Part shown: piece by piece, positions 29,100 through 36,914 of the stretch
Layout of the letters: each line of letters opens with the position of its first letter
Position numbering within the stretch: position 1 is the first letter of the stretch
NCBI RefSeq assembly: GCF_023101165.1
Contig: NZ_CP078076.1
Span: 3,509,920 to 3,573,919 of the forward strand
Reading direction: 5' to 3'
DNA from: Microbacterium sufflavum
Lineage (GTDB): Bacteria; Actinomycetota; Actinomycetes; Actinomycetales; Microbacteriaceae
Length of the DNA: 64,000 bases
Position numbers and translations under genes: made by a program
Notes under the pieces: generated by a model
The model's input: only the letters and a program-made list of their open reading frames with translations
Databases searched by the model: none
Told to the model about the DNA's origin: nothing

Positions 29100-30187
29100 T
29101 CGAGCGTGCTGGCCACCTCGACGAAGCGGCGCTGTTCCGCGGCCTCCTCGATCGACAGCAGCGTGTCGAGCACGTGGTACGCGAACTCGCCCGTGGCGAC
29201 GTGCGGGCGGTCGTCCGCGATCGAGCGGACCATGTCCAACAGGCCGATGCCGCGACCGGCGAGCACGCCCTCCTGGGCGACGTCGACGATCTCCTGCTCC
29301 ACGGGCTCCGGCGGCACGAAGTGGCGCGCGAGCGGGCGGGTGATCGTGATCGGTCCCCCGAAGGTGTTGGGGTCGGGGATCGTGATCGTGCCCTCGGTCC
29401 CGGTGATCTCCACGCTGCCCTGCCGCACGAGGGGCGAGTCGGTGCTGTAGAGGCTCTGGGCCTGACCGCCGCCCTCGAAGTCGAGCAGCACGCTCAGCGT
29501 CGACGGGATCTCGACGGGGAACTCCTGCCCGGCGAGCTCGCCGACCTGCACCCGCCTGGTCGGCGCCCCCTGCAGCCCGAGCGCGGCGACCGCCGCCACC
29601 GGGCCGAACACGTGCACGAGCGTCGAGACGTAGTACGGGCCCATGTCGAGCAGCGGACCGGCGCCCTTGGCGTAGAGGAACGCCGGGTTCGGGTGGAAGA
29701 TCTCCGGGCCCTGCCACTGGAACGTCGTCTGCCCGAACAGCGGCCGCCCGATGTCGCCGCGCGCGATCGCGCGCTTCGCGGTCTGCACCCCGGGGCCGAG
29801 CACCGTGTCGGGCGCGGCGCCGATGCGCCGTCCGGCCGCCTCGGCGGTGAGCAGCAGCCGGCTGGCCTCCTCCCGGCTCACGCCGAGCGGCTTCTCCGTC
29901 CACACGTGCTTCCCGGCGCGGATGATCGCCTCGGACACCGCGACGTGCGCGGCCGGGATCGTGAGGTTGACGACCACGGCGATGTCGGGGTCGTCGAGCA
30001 CCACGTCCACGCCGCCCGCCCGCGGCACGCCGTACGCCTCGGCCTGAGCGCGGGCGCGCTCCGGGAGGAGGTCGCCGATCGCGAGCACCCGCACGTCGGG
30101 GAACCGGGTCAGGTTCTGCAGGTACTGGTCGCTGATGTTGCCCGCGCCGATGATGCCGACGCCGACCGCGTCGCCTGTGCGCCCCAT
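29051..30187 (-). CDS. Gfo/Idh/MocA family oxidoreductase (second in sugar locus)
   Basis: 378 residues. Rossmann motif VGVGIIGAGNISDQYLQNL at residues 8-26, IAVVVNLTIPAAHVAVSEAI, and the EKP motif in HVWTEKPLGV. The C-terminal half has LLDMGPYYVSTLVHVFGP. It shares one base with the stop of the upstream TIM-barrel gene (TGATG at 30185-30189), so the two are coupled. The 3' end runs 49 bp into the convergent ROK gene, an unusual antisense overlap of two coding regions. Confidence 0.9.
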   Translation of the reverse strand: MGRTGDAVGVGIIGAGNISDQYLQNLTRFPDVRVLAIGDLLPERARAQAEAYGVPRAGGVDVVLDDPDIAVVVNLTIPAAHVAVSEAIIRAGKHVWTEKPLGVSREEASRLLLTAEAAGRRIGAAPDTVLGPGVQTAKRAIARGDIGRPLFGQTTFQWQGPEIFHPNPAFLYAKGAGPLLDMGPYYVSTLVHVFGPVAAVAALGLQGAPTRRVQVGELAGQEFPVEIPSTLSVLLDFEGGGQAQSLYSTDSPLVRQGSVEITGTEGTITIPDPNTFGGPITITRPLARHFVPPEPVEQEIVDVAQEGVLAGRGIGLLDMVRSIADDRPHVATGEFAYHVLDTLLSIEEAAEQRRFVEVASTLDQIGALSADFDPFAAT

Positions 30188-30993
30188 CAGCCCGCGACCT
30201 CCGCGTCGAGGAACCGCCGACTGCGCTCGATCGCGTCGAACAGGTCGCCCTCGTAGTGGTCGAACTCCACGATGGCGAGCTCGAGCGCGGGGGCCGCCGC
30301 GATGGCCGCCACGAGCGGGACGGCGCCGTCGCCCGCGGGCACCTGGTCCGCCGGCGGGTAGGCGTCGAGCAGGGCGGGGTCGAGCGTGCCGTCCTTGGCG
30401 TGCACCGCGATCACGCGGTCGCCCAGGCGCTCCAGCAGGGCCACGGGGTCGACCCCACCGCGCGCCACCCAGTAGAGGTCCACCTCCAGCACCACGCGGT
30501 CGTCGAGCAGGCCCGCCAGCACCTCCAGCCCCGTCACGCCGTCGAACGCGGCCTCCAGCTCGTGGGCGTGGTTGTGGTAGCCGACGCGCACGCCCATCGC
30601 GGCGCCGACCTCGGCCGCGGCGTTGAGCAGTCGGGCGGTCTCGGCGATCTGCTCCACCGACTCCCAGCGGGCAGGTTCGGTGTACGGGTCGATCACGGTG
30701 TGCATGCCGAGCGTCTTCGCCGCCGCGAACACCTCGGCGGGCGCGGGCACGGGCAGGGTGGTGCCGCTGCCGTCCGGGTTGACGAACGACTCCGACGCCA
30801 GGAACGCGTGTCCGGAGGGCGCGGTGAGACCGGCGGCGGCGAGCGCGGCGGCCATCGCCTCGGCCCTGCGCACGAAGTCGTACGGCTCGACGGCCGTGAA
30901 CCCGCGCGCGGCGACGGCGGCGAGAGTGCCGTCGAGGTCGGCCTCCAGCTGCTCGCGGATGGTGAACAGCTGCAGGGACGTCTGGATCGTCAT
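30187..30993 (-). CDS. Xylose-isomerase-like TIM barrel (third in sugar locus)
   Basis: 268 residues from the ATG at 30993, which has GAGGAGC about 9 nt upstream. IolE/AP_endonuc_2-type motifs include LAAVAARGFTAVEPYDFV, RVGYHNHAHELEAAFDG (His/Glu), VVLEVDLYWVARGGVDPVAL (Asp) and the final LAIVEFDHYEGD (Glu). Together with the downstream Gfo/Idh/MocA gene it forms a two-gene operon divergent from the TetR gene. Likely a keto-sugar isomerase, dehydratase or hydratase; the exact reaction is unknown. Confidence 0.88.
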   Translation of the reverse strand: MTIQTSLQLFTIREQLEADLDGTLAAVAARGFTAVEPYDFVRRAEAMAAALAAAGLTAPSGHAFLASESFVNPDGSGTTLPVPAPAEVFAAAKTLGMHTVIDPYTEPARWESVEQIAETARLLNAAAEVGAAMGVRVGYHNHAHELEAAFDGVTGLEVLAGLLDDRVVLEVDLYWVARGGVDPVALLERLGDRVIAVHAKDGTLDPALLDAYPPADQVPAGDGAVPLVAAIAAAPALELAIVEFDHYEGDLFDAIERSRRFLDAEVAG

Positions 30994-31087
30994 CGGTCGT
31001 GCTCCTCGGGTCGTCGGCGACTCGCGGGTGGTGCCCCGCGCTGGCACGCTATCACCGAATACCTCCACATGGAAGTTTTGATCGCAC

Positions 31088-31093
31088 TAGACT
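31088..31093 (+). promoter_or_regulatory. -10 hexamer TAGACT, leaderless promoter for the TetR gene
   Basis: TAGACT is followed by cgggcc and the GTG at 31100. A TTTTGATC stretch about 13 bp upstream could serve as -35. Confidence 0.5.
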
Positions 31094-31099
31094 CGGGCC

Positions 31100-31750
31100 G
31101 TGCCCCCCTCCTCCGCCGACGGTCCGGAGCGCCCACGCGCCCGTGGCGCCTACGCCAAGGGGATCGCGCGTCGGCAGGAGATCCTCGACCGCGCGATCGA
31201 GGTGTTCGCGACCCGCGGCGCCGACCGCACGAGCCTGCGCGCGATCGCCAGCGAGGTCGGCGTCACGCACGCCGCGCTCACGCACTACTTCGGCTCCCTG
31301 GAGGAGCTCCTGGTCGCGGTCTACCGCGAGAGCAACGCCCCTGGCCGGCACCCCGAGGCGCGAGACGACGCGACACCCGTGGAGAGCATGATCCTGTCGG
31401 CCAGGGTCAACCGCGAGGTGCCAGGCCTCGTGCAGCTGTACTCGGCCCTGGTGGCCTCCGCGCTCGAGGAGGGCCATCCGGCGGCGAGGGAGTTCGCCAC
31501 CGACCGGTTCGCGCGACTGCGAGCGAGCATCGCCGCGACCGTGCGGCAGCAGCAGCGCGAGGGGCGCATCCGCGACGACGCCGACCCCGAGGCGGTCGCG
31601 GCCCTGGTCATCGCCGCCTCGGACGGCCTGCAGACGCAGTGGCTGCTCGACCCCGACGCCCCGCAGCACGAGGCGCTGACACTGCTGGACCGCCTGCTCC
31701 GCCCCACCTCGGGTGCCGAGCCCCGACCACCGGAGGATGACCGCGCATGA
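31100..31750 (+). CDS. TetR family transcriptional regulator
   Basis: 216 residues from a GTG start fixed by the leaderless promoter. The TetR_N helix-turn-helix is at about residues 23-70 (RRQEILDRAIEVFATRG, LRAIASEVGVTHAALTHYF). The C-terminal ligand domain ends with AALVIAASDGLQTQWLLDPDA. It overlaps the following epimerase by ATGA (31747-31750) and diverges from the TIM-barrel/oxidoreductase pair, which it may regulate. Confidence 0.92.
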   Translation: MPPSSADGPERPRARGAYAKGIARRQEILDRAIEVFATRGADRTSLRAIASEVGVTHAALTHYFGSLEELLVAVYRESNAPGRHPEARDDATPVESMILSARVNREVPGLVQLYSALVASALEEGHPAAREFATDRFARLRASIAATVRQQQREGRIRDDADPEAVAALVIAASDGLQTQWLLDPDAPQHEALTLLDRLLRPTSGAEPRPPEDDRA

Positions 31751-32709
31751 GCACAGGACGGGTCGTGGTGGGCGGGTCCACCGGATTCATGGGGCAGTAC
31801 CTCACGGAACGCCTGCGCGGGCAGGGGCGGGAGGTCGTCACGGTCTCTCGCTCGGGCGCCGACCTCGCCTGGACCGACCAGGCCGGGATCGACGCGGCGG
31901 TCGAGGGTTCCGCGCTCGTCCTCGGCCTCGCGGGCAAGAGCGTCAACTGCCGGTACACGCCGGCGAACCGCGCCGAGATCTTCCGCTCCCGGCTCGACAC
32001 CACCGCCGCCCTGCGCACCGCGATCGCGCGCGCCTCGGCCCCGCCCGCCCTGTGGATCAACTCGTCCACCGCGACGATCTACCGCCACGCCGAGGACCGG
32101 CCGATGACCGAGGCGGACGGCGAGCTCGGCAGCGGCTTCTCGGTCGAGGTCGCGAAGGCCTGGGAGCGGGAGCTGTTCACGGGCGCGCTGCCCGGCACGC
32201 GCCGTGTCGCCCTGCGCAGCGCGATCGTTCTGGGCGACGGCGGAGTGCTCGGCCCGCTGCGCACCCTCGCCCGCCTGGGCCTCGGTGGCCCGCAGTACGA
32301 CGGGCGCTGGCCGGTGAGCCGTGCGCGCCGGGAGGCCGGCACCGCGCATCGCTTCGGCGCGCGCCGCGGTCGCCAGCGGTTCAGCTGGATCCACCTCGAG
32401 GATGTGGCGCGGATCGTGGAGTTCCTGGAGCAGACGCCGGCGCTGGAGGGTCCGGTGAACGCCGCGTCACCGAACCCCGTGGACAACGTCGCCTTCATGG
32501 CGGCCGTGCGTCGCGCGCTGGGGGTGCGTCTCGGCCCGCCGACGCCGCGGTGGATGCTGGAGCTGGGCGCGATCGGCATCCGCACCGAGACCGAGCTCGT
32601 CTTGAAGAGCCGGTGGGTGCTGCCCGAGAAGCTCCGCGCCGCGGGCTTCACGTTCCGCTATCCCGACCTCGATGAGGCGCTGCGCTCCTCCTTCGCCGCG
32701 TCGACCTGA
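31747..32709 (+). CDS. NAD-dependent epimerase-like protein, TIGR01777/SDR39U1 family
   Basis: 320 residues. Extended-SDR glycine motif VVGGSTGFMGQYL at residues 7-19, then LVLGLAGKSVNCRYT and NSSTATIYRHAEDRPMTE, hallmarks of TIGR01777. RFSWIHLEDVARIVEFL and a C-terminal DUF1731 segment (LRAAGFTFRYPDLDEAL) follow. The Tyr of the SDR catalytic site is in TIYRHAED. The physiological substrate of this family is unknown; one member class is linked to cell-division phenotypes. It is coupled to the TetR gene. Confidence 0.9.
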   Translation: MSTGRVVVGGSTGFMGQYLTERLRGQGREVVTVSRSGADLAWTDQAGIDAAVEGSALVLGLAGKSVNCRYTPANRAEIFRSRLDTTAALRTAIARASAPPALWINSSTATIYRHAEDRPMTEADGELGSGFSVEVAKAWERELFTGALPGTRRVALRSAIVLGDGGVLGPLRTLARLGLGGPQYDGRWPVSRARREAGTAHRFGARRGRQRFSWIHLEDVARIVEFLEQTPALEGPVNAASPNPVDNVAFMAAVRRALGVRLGPPTPRWMLELGAIGIRTETELVLKSRWVLPEKLRAAGFTFRYPDLDEALRSSFAAST

Positions 32710-32738
32710 TCGCACCCCGGCGCGCGATCAGGTCGACG
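32699..32738. terminator. Hairpin shared by convergent genes, spanning the epimerase stop codon
   Basis: Perfect 15-base arms (cgtcgacctgatcgc, and its complement at 32724-32738) surround a 10-base loop. The left arm includes the TGA at 32707-32709. It sits between the epimerase and the leftward DUF1254 gene. There is no U tract, so a bidirectional GC-rich terminator is likely but not proven. Confidence 0.65.
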
Positions 32739-32751
32739 TCTCCGGCGAGGG

Positions 32752-33696
32752 TCACACCGAACGCTGCAGGGCCGGGAACGTCCAGCTCCCGTCGAGGAGC
32801 TCGGCCCGCGGACGGTACAGACGCACGAGGTAGTTCCACCCCTCCGGAATCGGGATCACGTTCGGCACGCCGTCGGGGTGGTCGCCGAACCGCACCGTGA
32901 TGGCGCCGTCGTCGTCCCGGACTCCGGTGATGTTGTTGATCGTGTAGGCACCGCGGTCGTTCGGCTCGAAGAAGCCGTCGGCGTTGTACACCGAGATGGA
33001 CCAGAACCCGTCCACGGGAACGTCGACCACTCGGAGTTCGTACCGCCCCTGCGGCAGCCGCGGGTCGACTCCGATGTACTGAGCCTCCCAGGAGGGCAGC
33101 CCTCCCCACCCCGCCGCGGTTCCGATCAGGTGCCGGATCGGATCGACTTCGGCCTCGGCTCCGAACATGCGGTCGAAGCCGCGCAGGTTCCGCGCAAGAG
33201 TCAGCAGTGCCCCGCGTGTCTCGTCCAGGTCCGCGGGGTCGTCGTCGGGGAGGGGGAACGGTTCGGCGGACGCACTGTCGATCCCGAGCTGATCCTGGAG
33301 CGCCGTCACGACGGCCACGTCTGCCTGGTCTTCCGGGTCGACGAGGATGCGCACCGCGACCACGACGTAGGGTGTGCCGAACCGCTCGGTGGTCAGCCGG
33401 TACTCTCCGGGGTCGTGGAAGACGGCGTCCACGTAGTGGCGTTCGTTGACGACCATCGCCGAGAGGTAGCGATCGCCGTGGTCCGGGATCGTGAGCGTCG
33501 CCCCCGCGCGGATGTCGACGACGGCGAAGCTGTAGAGCGTGTCACGGTTGAGCCGGATGACCGTCTGATGCTCGATCGCGGCCGGCTCCCTGTTGTGTCG
33601 GAACCGGTTCACGCCCCCGGCGTCGCGCTGCAGGTCGGACATCATGCGGTGGGTCTCGGCGACGGCGAAGTTCTCCACGTTCACGGGTGTGCTCAT
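32752..33696 (-). CDS. DUF1254/DUF1214 domain protein
   Basis: 314 residues from the ATG at 33696 (MSTPVNVENFAVAETHRM). DUF1254 features are NRFRHNREPAAIEHQTVIRLNRD (residues 29-51, given here as NRFRHNREPAAIE and VIRLNRDTLYS) and IPDHGDRYLSAMVVNERHY. The DUF1214 half has VDGFWSISVYNADGFFEPND and a C-terminal GWNYLVRLYRPR. No signal peptide is visible, unlike many members. The function of the family is unknown. CATGAT lies 6 nt before the start, so the transcript may be leaderless. Confidence 0.88.
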   Translation of the reverse strand: MSTPVNVENFAVAETHRMMSDLQRDAGGVNRFRHNREPAAIEHQTVIRLNRDTLYSFAVVDIRAGATLTIPDHGDRYLSAMVVNERHYVDAVFHDPGEYRLTTERFGTPYVVVAVRILVDPEDQADVAVVTALQDQLGIDSASAEPFPLPDDDPADLDETRGALLTLARNLRGFDRMFGAEAEVDPIRHLIGTAAGWGGLPSWEAQYIGVDPRLPQGRYELRVVDVPVDGFWSISVYNADGFFEPNDRGAYTINNITGVRDDDGAITVRFGDHPDGVPNVIPIPEGWNYLVRLYRPRAELLDGSWTFPALQRSV

Positions 33697-33763
33697 ACCG
33701 GCATCATGGCACCGACGCGCACCCCGAGCCAGGATCGTCTCGAACGGCCGGTCTCCGAACCGT

Positions 33764-34147
33764 CTACGCTCCCGCCGCGGGCGCGTCGCCGTCGTCGCGT
33801 CGCCGCTTCTCAAGTTCCTCGCGCAACCGCCACTCCTCGATCTCGCGGTCGAGGTCGGCGATCTGCTGCTCCGTCGTGCGGGTGTCGCGGGGCCGGGAGG
33901 GAGGCGCCGTCACGGTGGGTGCGGCGGGTCGTTCGGCCCTCCGCATCCGGGGGATCGCGACGCCGCCCTCGCCGTACTCGCGTCCGAGCGCGAACCACAG
34001 CAGGCTTCCGACGAGCGGCAGCAGGATCACGATGATCAGCCACACCATCTTGGGCAGGTGCTTCACCTGCCCGTCGTCGCGGGTGATGATGTCGATCAGC
34101 GCACCGACCATCAGCGCGATGATCAGCAGCGAGAACAGGAACGGCAT
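33764..34147 (-). CDS. PLDc_N (phospholipase D-nuclease N-terminal) membrane protein with charged tail
   Basis: 127 residues. Two membrane segments (MPFLFSLLIIALMVGALID and VWLIIVILLPLVGSLLWFAL) with the PLDc_N-type LPKMVWLIIV ... GSLLWFALGREY pattern in between. The C-terminal half is cytoplasmic and has a short Glu/Arg-rich coiled coil (EQQIADLDREIEEWRLREEL). No phospholipase domain is present. Probably a small structural or regulatory membrane protein, common in Actinobacteria. Confidence 0.85.
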   Translation of the reverse strand: MPFLFSLLIIALMVGALIDIITRDDGQVKHLPKMVWLIIVILLPLVGSLLWFALGREYGEGGVAIPRMRRAERPAAPTVTAPPSRPRDTRTTEQQIADLDREIEEWRLREELEKRRRDDGDAPAAGA

Positions 34148-34153
34148 GAGTTC

Positions 34154-34159
34154 AGGGTA
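34154..34159 (-). promoter_or_regulatory. -10 hexamer TACCCT, leaderless promoter for the PLDc_N gene
   Basis: TACCCT is followed by GAACTC and the ATG at 34147 on the minus strand, with no Shine-Dalgarno sequence. Confidence 0.5.
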
Positions 34160-34185
34160 GACGACGGGTCGTGCGCCGCGCCGCC

Positions 34186-35115
34186 CTAGGGCAGGAGATG
34201 CCCGGCGGCGCGGAACAGCTCGTACCACTCGGGCCGCGTGAGGACGACGTCGGCGCCGGCCGCCGCGTCCCGCACGCGCTCGGGGGTCGTGGTACCGAGC
34301 ACGACCTGCATCCCGGCGGGGTGCCGCGTGATCCACGCGGTGGCGATCGCGATCGGCTCGACGCCGTACTGGGCCGCGAGCCGGTCGATCACGGCGTTCA
34401 GCTCGGCATACTCCGGACTGCCCAGGAAGACACCGGCGTCGGTGCCGCTCTGGAACGGCGACCACGCCTGCACCGTGATGCCGTTCAGCCGGCAGTAGTC
34501 GACGATGCCCCCGCCGTCCCGCACGATGCTCTGGTCGTGTCCGCCGATGTTCGCTGCGACCGGCTGCGCGATGATCGGCGCGTGGGTGAGCGACAGCTGC
34601 AGCTGGTTGGCGATCAGGGGCTGGCGGACGGCCGTGCGGAGCAGGTCGATCTGCGACGGGGTGTGATTCGAGACGCCGAACGCCCTGACCTTGCCGGAGG
34701 ACTCGAGGTGGTCGAACGCCCGCGCGACCTCGTCGGGCTCGACGAGCGCGTCCGGTCGGTGCAGCAGCAGGACGTCGATGCGATCGGTGCGCAGCGCGGC
34801 GAGCGATCCCTCGACCTGGGTGACGATGTGGTCGTAGGAGAAGTCGAACATCCCCTGCGTCGGCACGATGCCGCACTTGGTCTGCAGCACGATCTCGTCG
34901 CGCTCGCCCGGGCTGAGGGCGAGCGCCTCCGCGAAGCGGGCCTCACAGCGGTGCATCGCACCGCCGTAGATGTCGGCGTGGTCGAAGAAGTCGATGCCGG
35001 CCTCGCGGGCTGTCGCATACAGCTCGCGGATGTGGGCGTCGTCCTTGTCGGCGATACGCATCATCCCGGCGATGACGGCGGGGGCGGTGGCGGTTCCGAA
35101 GGGCACGGTCTTCAT
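34186..35115 (-). CDS. Aldo/keto reductase (YdhF-like)
   Basis: 309 residues from the ATG at 35115. The catalytic tetrad is D45 and Y50 (FFDHADIYGG), K80 (LQTKCG) and H119 (VLLLHRPDAL). AFGVSNHTPSQIDLL and IATAWITRHPAGMQVVLGTTTPER give the NADPH site. The start is chosen because TAGCGT lies 7 nt upstream; an in-frame GTG at 35136 would overlap that promoter and directly abut the preceding stop. It lies downstream of the small XRE gene on the same strand. Confidence 0.9.
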   Translation of the reverse strand: MKTVPFGTATAPAVIAGMMRIADKDDAHIRELYATAREAGIDFFDHADIYGGAMHRCEARFAEALALSPGERDEIVLQTKCGIVPTQGMFDFSYDHIVTQVEGSLAALRTDRIDVLLLHRPDALVEPDEVARAFDHLESSGKVRAFGVSNHTPSQIDLLRTAVRQPLIANQLQLSLTHAPIIAQPVAANIGGHDQSIVRDGGGIVDYCRLNGITVQAWSPFQSGTDAGVFLGSPEYAELNAVIDRLAAQYGVEPIAIATAWITRHPAGMQVVLGTTTPERVRDAAAGADVVLTRPEWYELFRAAGHLLP

Positions 35116-35122
35116 GGTCGCC

Positions 35123-35128
35123 ACGCTA
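35123..35128 (-). promoter_or_regulatory. -10 hexamer TAGCGT, leaderless promoter for the aldo/keto reductase
   Basis: TAGCGT with a 7-nt spacer to the ATG at 35115. It selects this start over the upstream GTG. Confidence 0.5.
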
Positions 35129-35136
35129 TCGCGCAC

Positions 35137-35367
35137 TCACGGGTCCACGGCAGTCGAGAACGGCAGGAGGTCCGTCACCGGGATGTCGAGCGCCGCCGCG
35201 ATGCGCGCGAGGTCGACCATGGTGAAGTCCACGCGCGCGTCGAAGAGGTCGTGCAGTCGACGAGCGGAGATGCCCGATCGATCCACCAGCCGGTCGAGCG
35301 ACACTCCGGCGTGCAGTCGCGCCGCCTCCACCGTCGATGCCATCGTGTGACTCAGTTCTGTCCCCAT
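35137..35367 (-). CDS. Small XRE-type helix-turn-helix protein
   Basis: 76 residues, essentially only the DNA-binding domain: AARLHAGVSLDRLVDRSGISARRLHDLF then DLARIAAALDIPVTDLLPF. Similar short XRE proteins are regulators or antitoxin-like. It is divergent from the second XRE gene 94 bp away, and both have leaderless promoters in that gap, so cross-regulation is plausible. Confidence 0.85.
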   Translation of the reverse strand: MGTELSHTMASTVEAARLHAGVSLDRLVDRSGISARRLHDLFDARVDFTMVDLARIAAALDIPVTDLLPFSTAVDP

Positions 35368-35373
35368 ACGCCG

Positions 35374-35379
35374 ACACTA
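35374..35379 (-). promoter_or_regulatory. -10 hexamer TAGTGT, leaderless promoter for the small XRE gene
   Basis: TAGTGT is followed by CGGCGT and the ATG at 35367. Confidence 0.5.
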
Positions 35380-35448
35380 CCCCCACACGCGGACACGCAC
35401 TCGGGAAGAATGAACCGATATGACGGCATCTTGATCTCGGAGCGCTGC

Positions 35449-35454
35449 TAGGGT
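35449..35454 (+). promoter_or_regulatory. -10 hexamer TAGGGT, leaderless promoter for the XRE-ImmA pair
   Basis: TAGGGT is followed by gtgccga (7 nt) and the ATG at 35462. The in-frame GTG at 35453 would overlap the hexamer and is rejected. Confidence 0.5.
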
Positions 35455-35461
35455 GTGCCGA

Positions 35462-35833
35462 ATGAGGACACCTGCCGAGCAGTTCAACGAGGCCGTCGGG
35501 CGGCAGATGCGGGCCGAGATCGCCGCCGCGCGCAGCAGCATCGCGGCGATGGCACGCAGCGTGGGTATCGCACGCAGCGCCCTCGACAACTACGTCACCG
35601 GAAAGCGCGCGATCCCGGTGCCCGTGGTCTATGCCGTGTGCGCGACTCTCGGGATCGAGCCGCACGTCCTGGTCGCGAGAGCCGAGGAGCGCCTCGACGC
35701 CGACGGCACCACCGCCATCATCACTCCCCTGCGCCGCACCGCCGATGTCGCCACCCCGCGCGACAATACCCGCGAGGTCGCCTTCGAATCCGACGAGCGG
35801 CACGACGCCGACACCGACGACCTCTACGACTGA
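35462..35833 (+). CDS. XRE family helix-turn-helix regulator paired with ImmA/IrrE protease
   Basis: 123 residues. Helix-turn-helix in about residues 10-65: QMRAEIAAARSSIAAMARSVG, IARSALDNYVTGKRAIPVPVVY, AVCATLGIEPHVLVARAEERL. The acidic C-terminal tail (SDERHDADTDDLYD) is a possible substrate or recognition segment for the protease encoded 25 bp downstream. Such cI/ImmR-like regulators are inactivated by ImmA-type cleavage in mobile elements. Confidence 0.88.
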   Translation: MRTPAEQFNEAVGRQMRAEIAAARSSIAAMARSVGIARSALDNYVTGKRAIPVPVVYAVCATLGIEPHVLVARAEERLDADGTTAIITPLRRTADVATPRDNTREVAFESDERHDADTDDLYD

Positions 35834-35858
35834 CGCCGACGACCGTGGGAGGACGCAC

Positions 35859-36254
35859 ATGCAGCAGCTCCTCCTGCGCGCCGAAGACCTCGGTCTGCGC
35901 GTGATCGAGCGCCCGGGACGCACGCGCGGCGGGTTCGACCCCGCGACCGGCACCATCCGCCTCGCGCCGGGCATGAGCAGACGGACGGCCCGCAGCGTGC
36001 TGGCGCATGAGCTGGGTCACGCACATCTCGGTCATCGACCCACCGAGGTTCCCCACACCCGCGAACGCCAGGAACGGGCGGCAGACGAGTGGGCCGCCCG
36101 GCTCCTCCTCACACCGCAGGCGTATGCCGCCGCCGAGCGGGCTCGCGGCGCGCACCTCGCGAGCCTCGCCTTCGAGCTCGATGTCACGGTCGAGATCGTC
36201 GTCGCCTTCCAGCGTCTGCTGCGCCAGGGGACCACCGCGACCCGGGCGGCGTGA
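35859..36254 (+). CDS. ImmA/IrrE family metallopeptidase
   Basis: 131 residues from the ATG at 35859, preceded by GGGAGGA, a good Shine-Dalgarno. The zinc-protease motif is H50-E51-L-G-H54 (SVLAHELGHAHLGH), and the third ligand is in the RAADEWAARLLL segment. It is a short stand-alone ImmA domain with no extra helix-turn-helix. The neighbouring XRE protein is its likely substrate. No phage or conjugation genes are nearby, so this looks like a chromosomal stress switch or a remnant. Confidence 0.9.
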   Translation: MQQLLLRAEDLGLRVIERPGRTRGGFDPATGTIRLAPGMSRRTARSVLAHELGHAHLGHRPTEVPHTRERQERAADEWAARLLLTPQAYAAAERARGAHLASLAFELDVTVEIVVAFQRLLRQGTTATRAA

Positions 36255-36287
36255 GGTCCACCCGCATCGCGCTGGTTGAATGGGGAC

Positions 36288-36890
36288 ATGGCCTTCCTCG
36301 TCCCACCCGCCCCCGTGACCCTGACCGGCGACCTCGTCGAGCTGCGTCCCCTCGATCGCTCCCACATCGACGGGCTGGTCGACGCCGTCCGCGAGGGCGA
36401 GCTGTGGAAGACGGCGTGGTACACGTCGGTCCCGGAGCCCGACGGCGTGGCCGCGGAGGTGGATCGGCGGCTCGGGCTCGTCGACCGCGGCGAGATGCTG
36501 CCGTTCACCGCGATCGACGCGAGCGGACGGATCCTCGGCCTCACGTCGTACTACGACATCGTCGCCGACGTGCCCCGGCTCCACATCGGCTACACCTGGA
36601 ACCGCCCGTCCGCGCACGGAACCGGAACCAACGCGGAGTCGAAGCTGCTGCTCCTGCGGCACGCGTTCGAAACGCTCGGGGTGTTCCGCGTCGGGCTCAC
36701 CACGCAGTGGGTCAACTTCCAGTCGCGCACGGCGATCGAGCGACTGGGCGCCAAGCAGGACGGCGTGATGCGCGCGATGAGTCGTTACCGCAACGGCGCG
36801 CTCCGCGACAGCGTCGAGTACTCCATCATCGAGCCCGAGTGGCCCGCGGTCCGGGCGAACCTGGAGGCGCGGTTGTCCCGTCGGCGCTGA
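36288..36890 (+). CDS. GNAT family N-acetyltransferase (RimJ/RimL type)
   Basis: 200 residues from the ATG at 36288. VTLTGDLVELRPLDRSHIDGL begins the Acetyltransf_3 fold. The acetyl-CoA loop region is RLHIGYTWNRPSAHGTGTNAESKLLLLRHAF (residues 98-128, quoted in part), and NFQSRTAIERLGAKQDGVMR is the C-terminal signature. It probably acetylates a protein N-terminus or a small amine. It ends at a strong hairpin shared with the convergent gene. Confidence 0.9.
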   Translation: MAFLVPPAPVTLTGDLVELRPLDRSHIDGLVDAVREGELWKTAWYTSVPEPDGVAAEVDRRLGLVDRGEMLPFTAIDASGRILGLTSYYDIVADVPRLHIGYTWNRPSAHGTGTNAESKLLLLRHAFETLGVFRVGLTTQWVNFQSRTAIERLGAKQDGVMRAMSRYRNGALRDSVEYSIIEPEWPAVRANLEARLSRRR

Positions 36891-36907
36891 GCGATCGCGC
36901 CGACGGG
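36877..36907. terminator. Hairpin shared by convergent genes, spanning the GNAT stop codon
   Basis: Perfect 11-base arms cccgtcggcgc (36877-36887) and gcgccgacggg (36897-36907) with a 9-base loop that contains most of the stop region (tgagcgatc). It lies between the GNAT gene and the leftward small membrane protein. Confidence 0.65.
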
Positions 36908-36914
36908 GTCGGCC

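Noticed and set aside
35116..35136. GTG at 35136 as the start of the aldo/keto reductase
   Set aside because: It abuts the upstream stop, has no ribosome binding site and overlaps a TAGCGT hexamer placed 7 nt before the ATG at 35115.
35137..36254. Prophage or integrative element
   Set aside because: Only the XRE/ImmA control genes are present. No integrase, attachment site, structural genes or change in base composition was seen.
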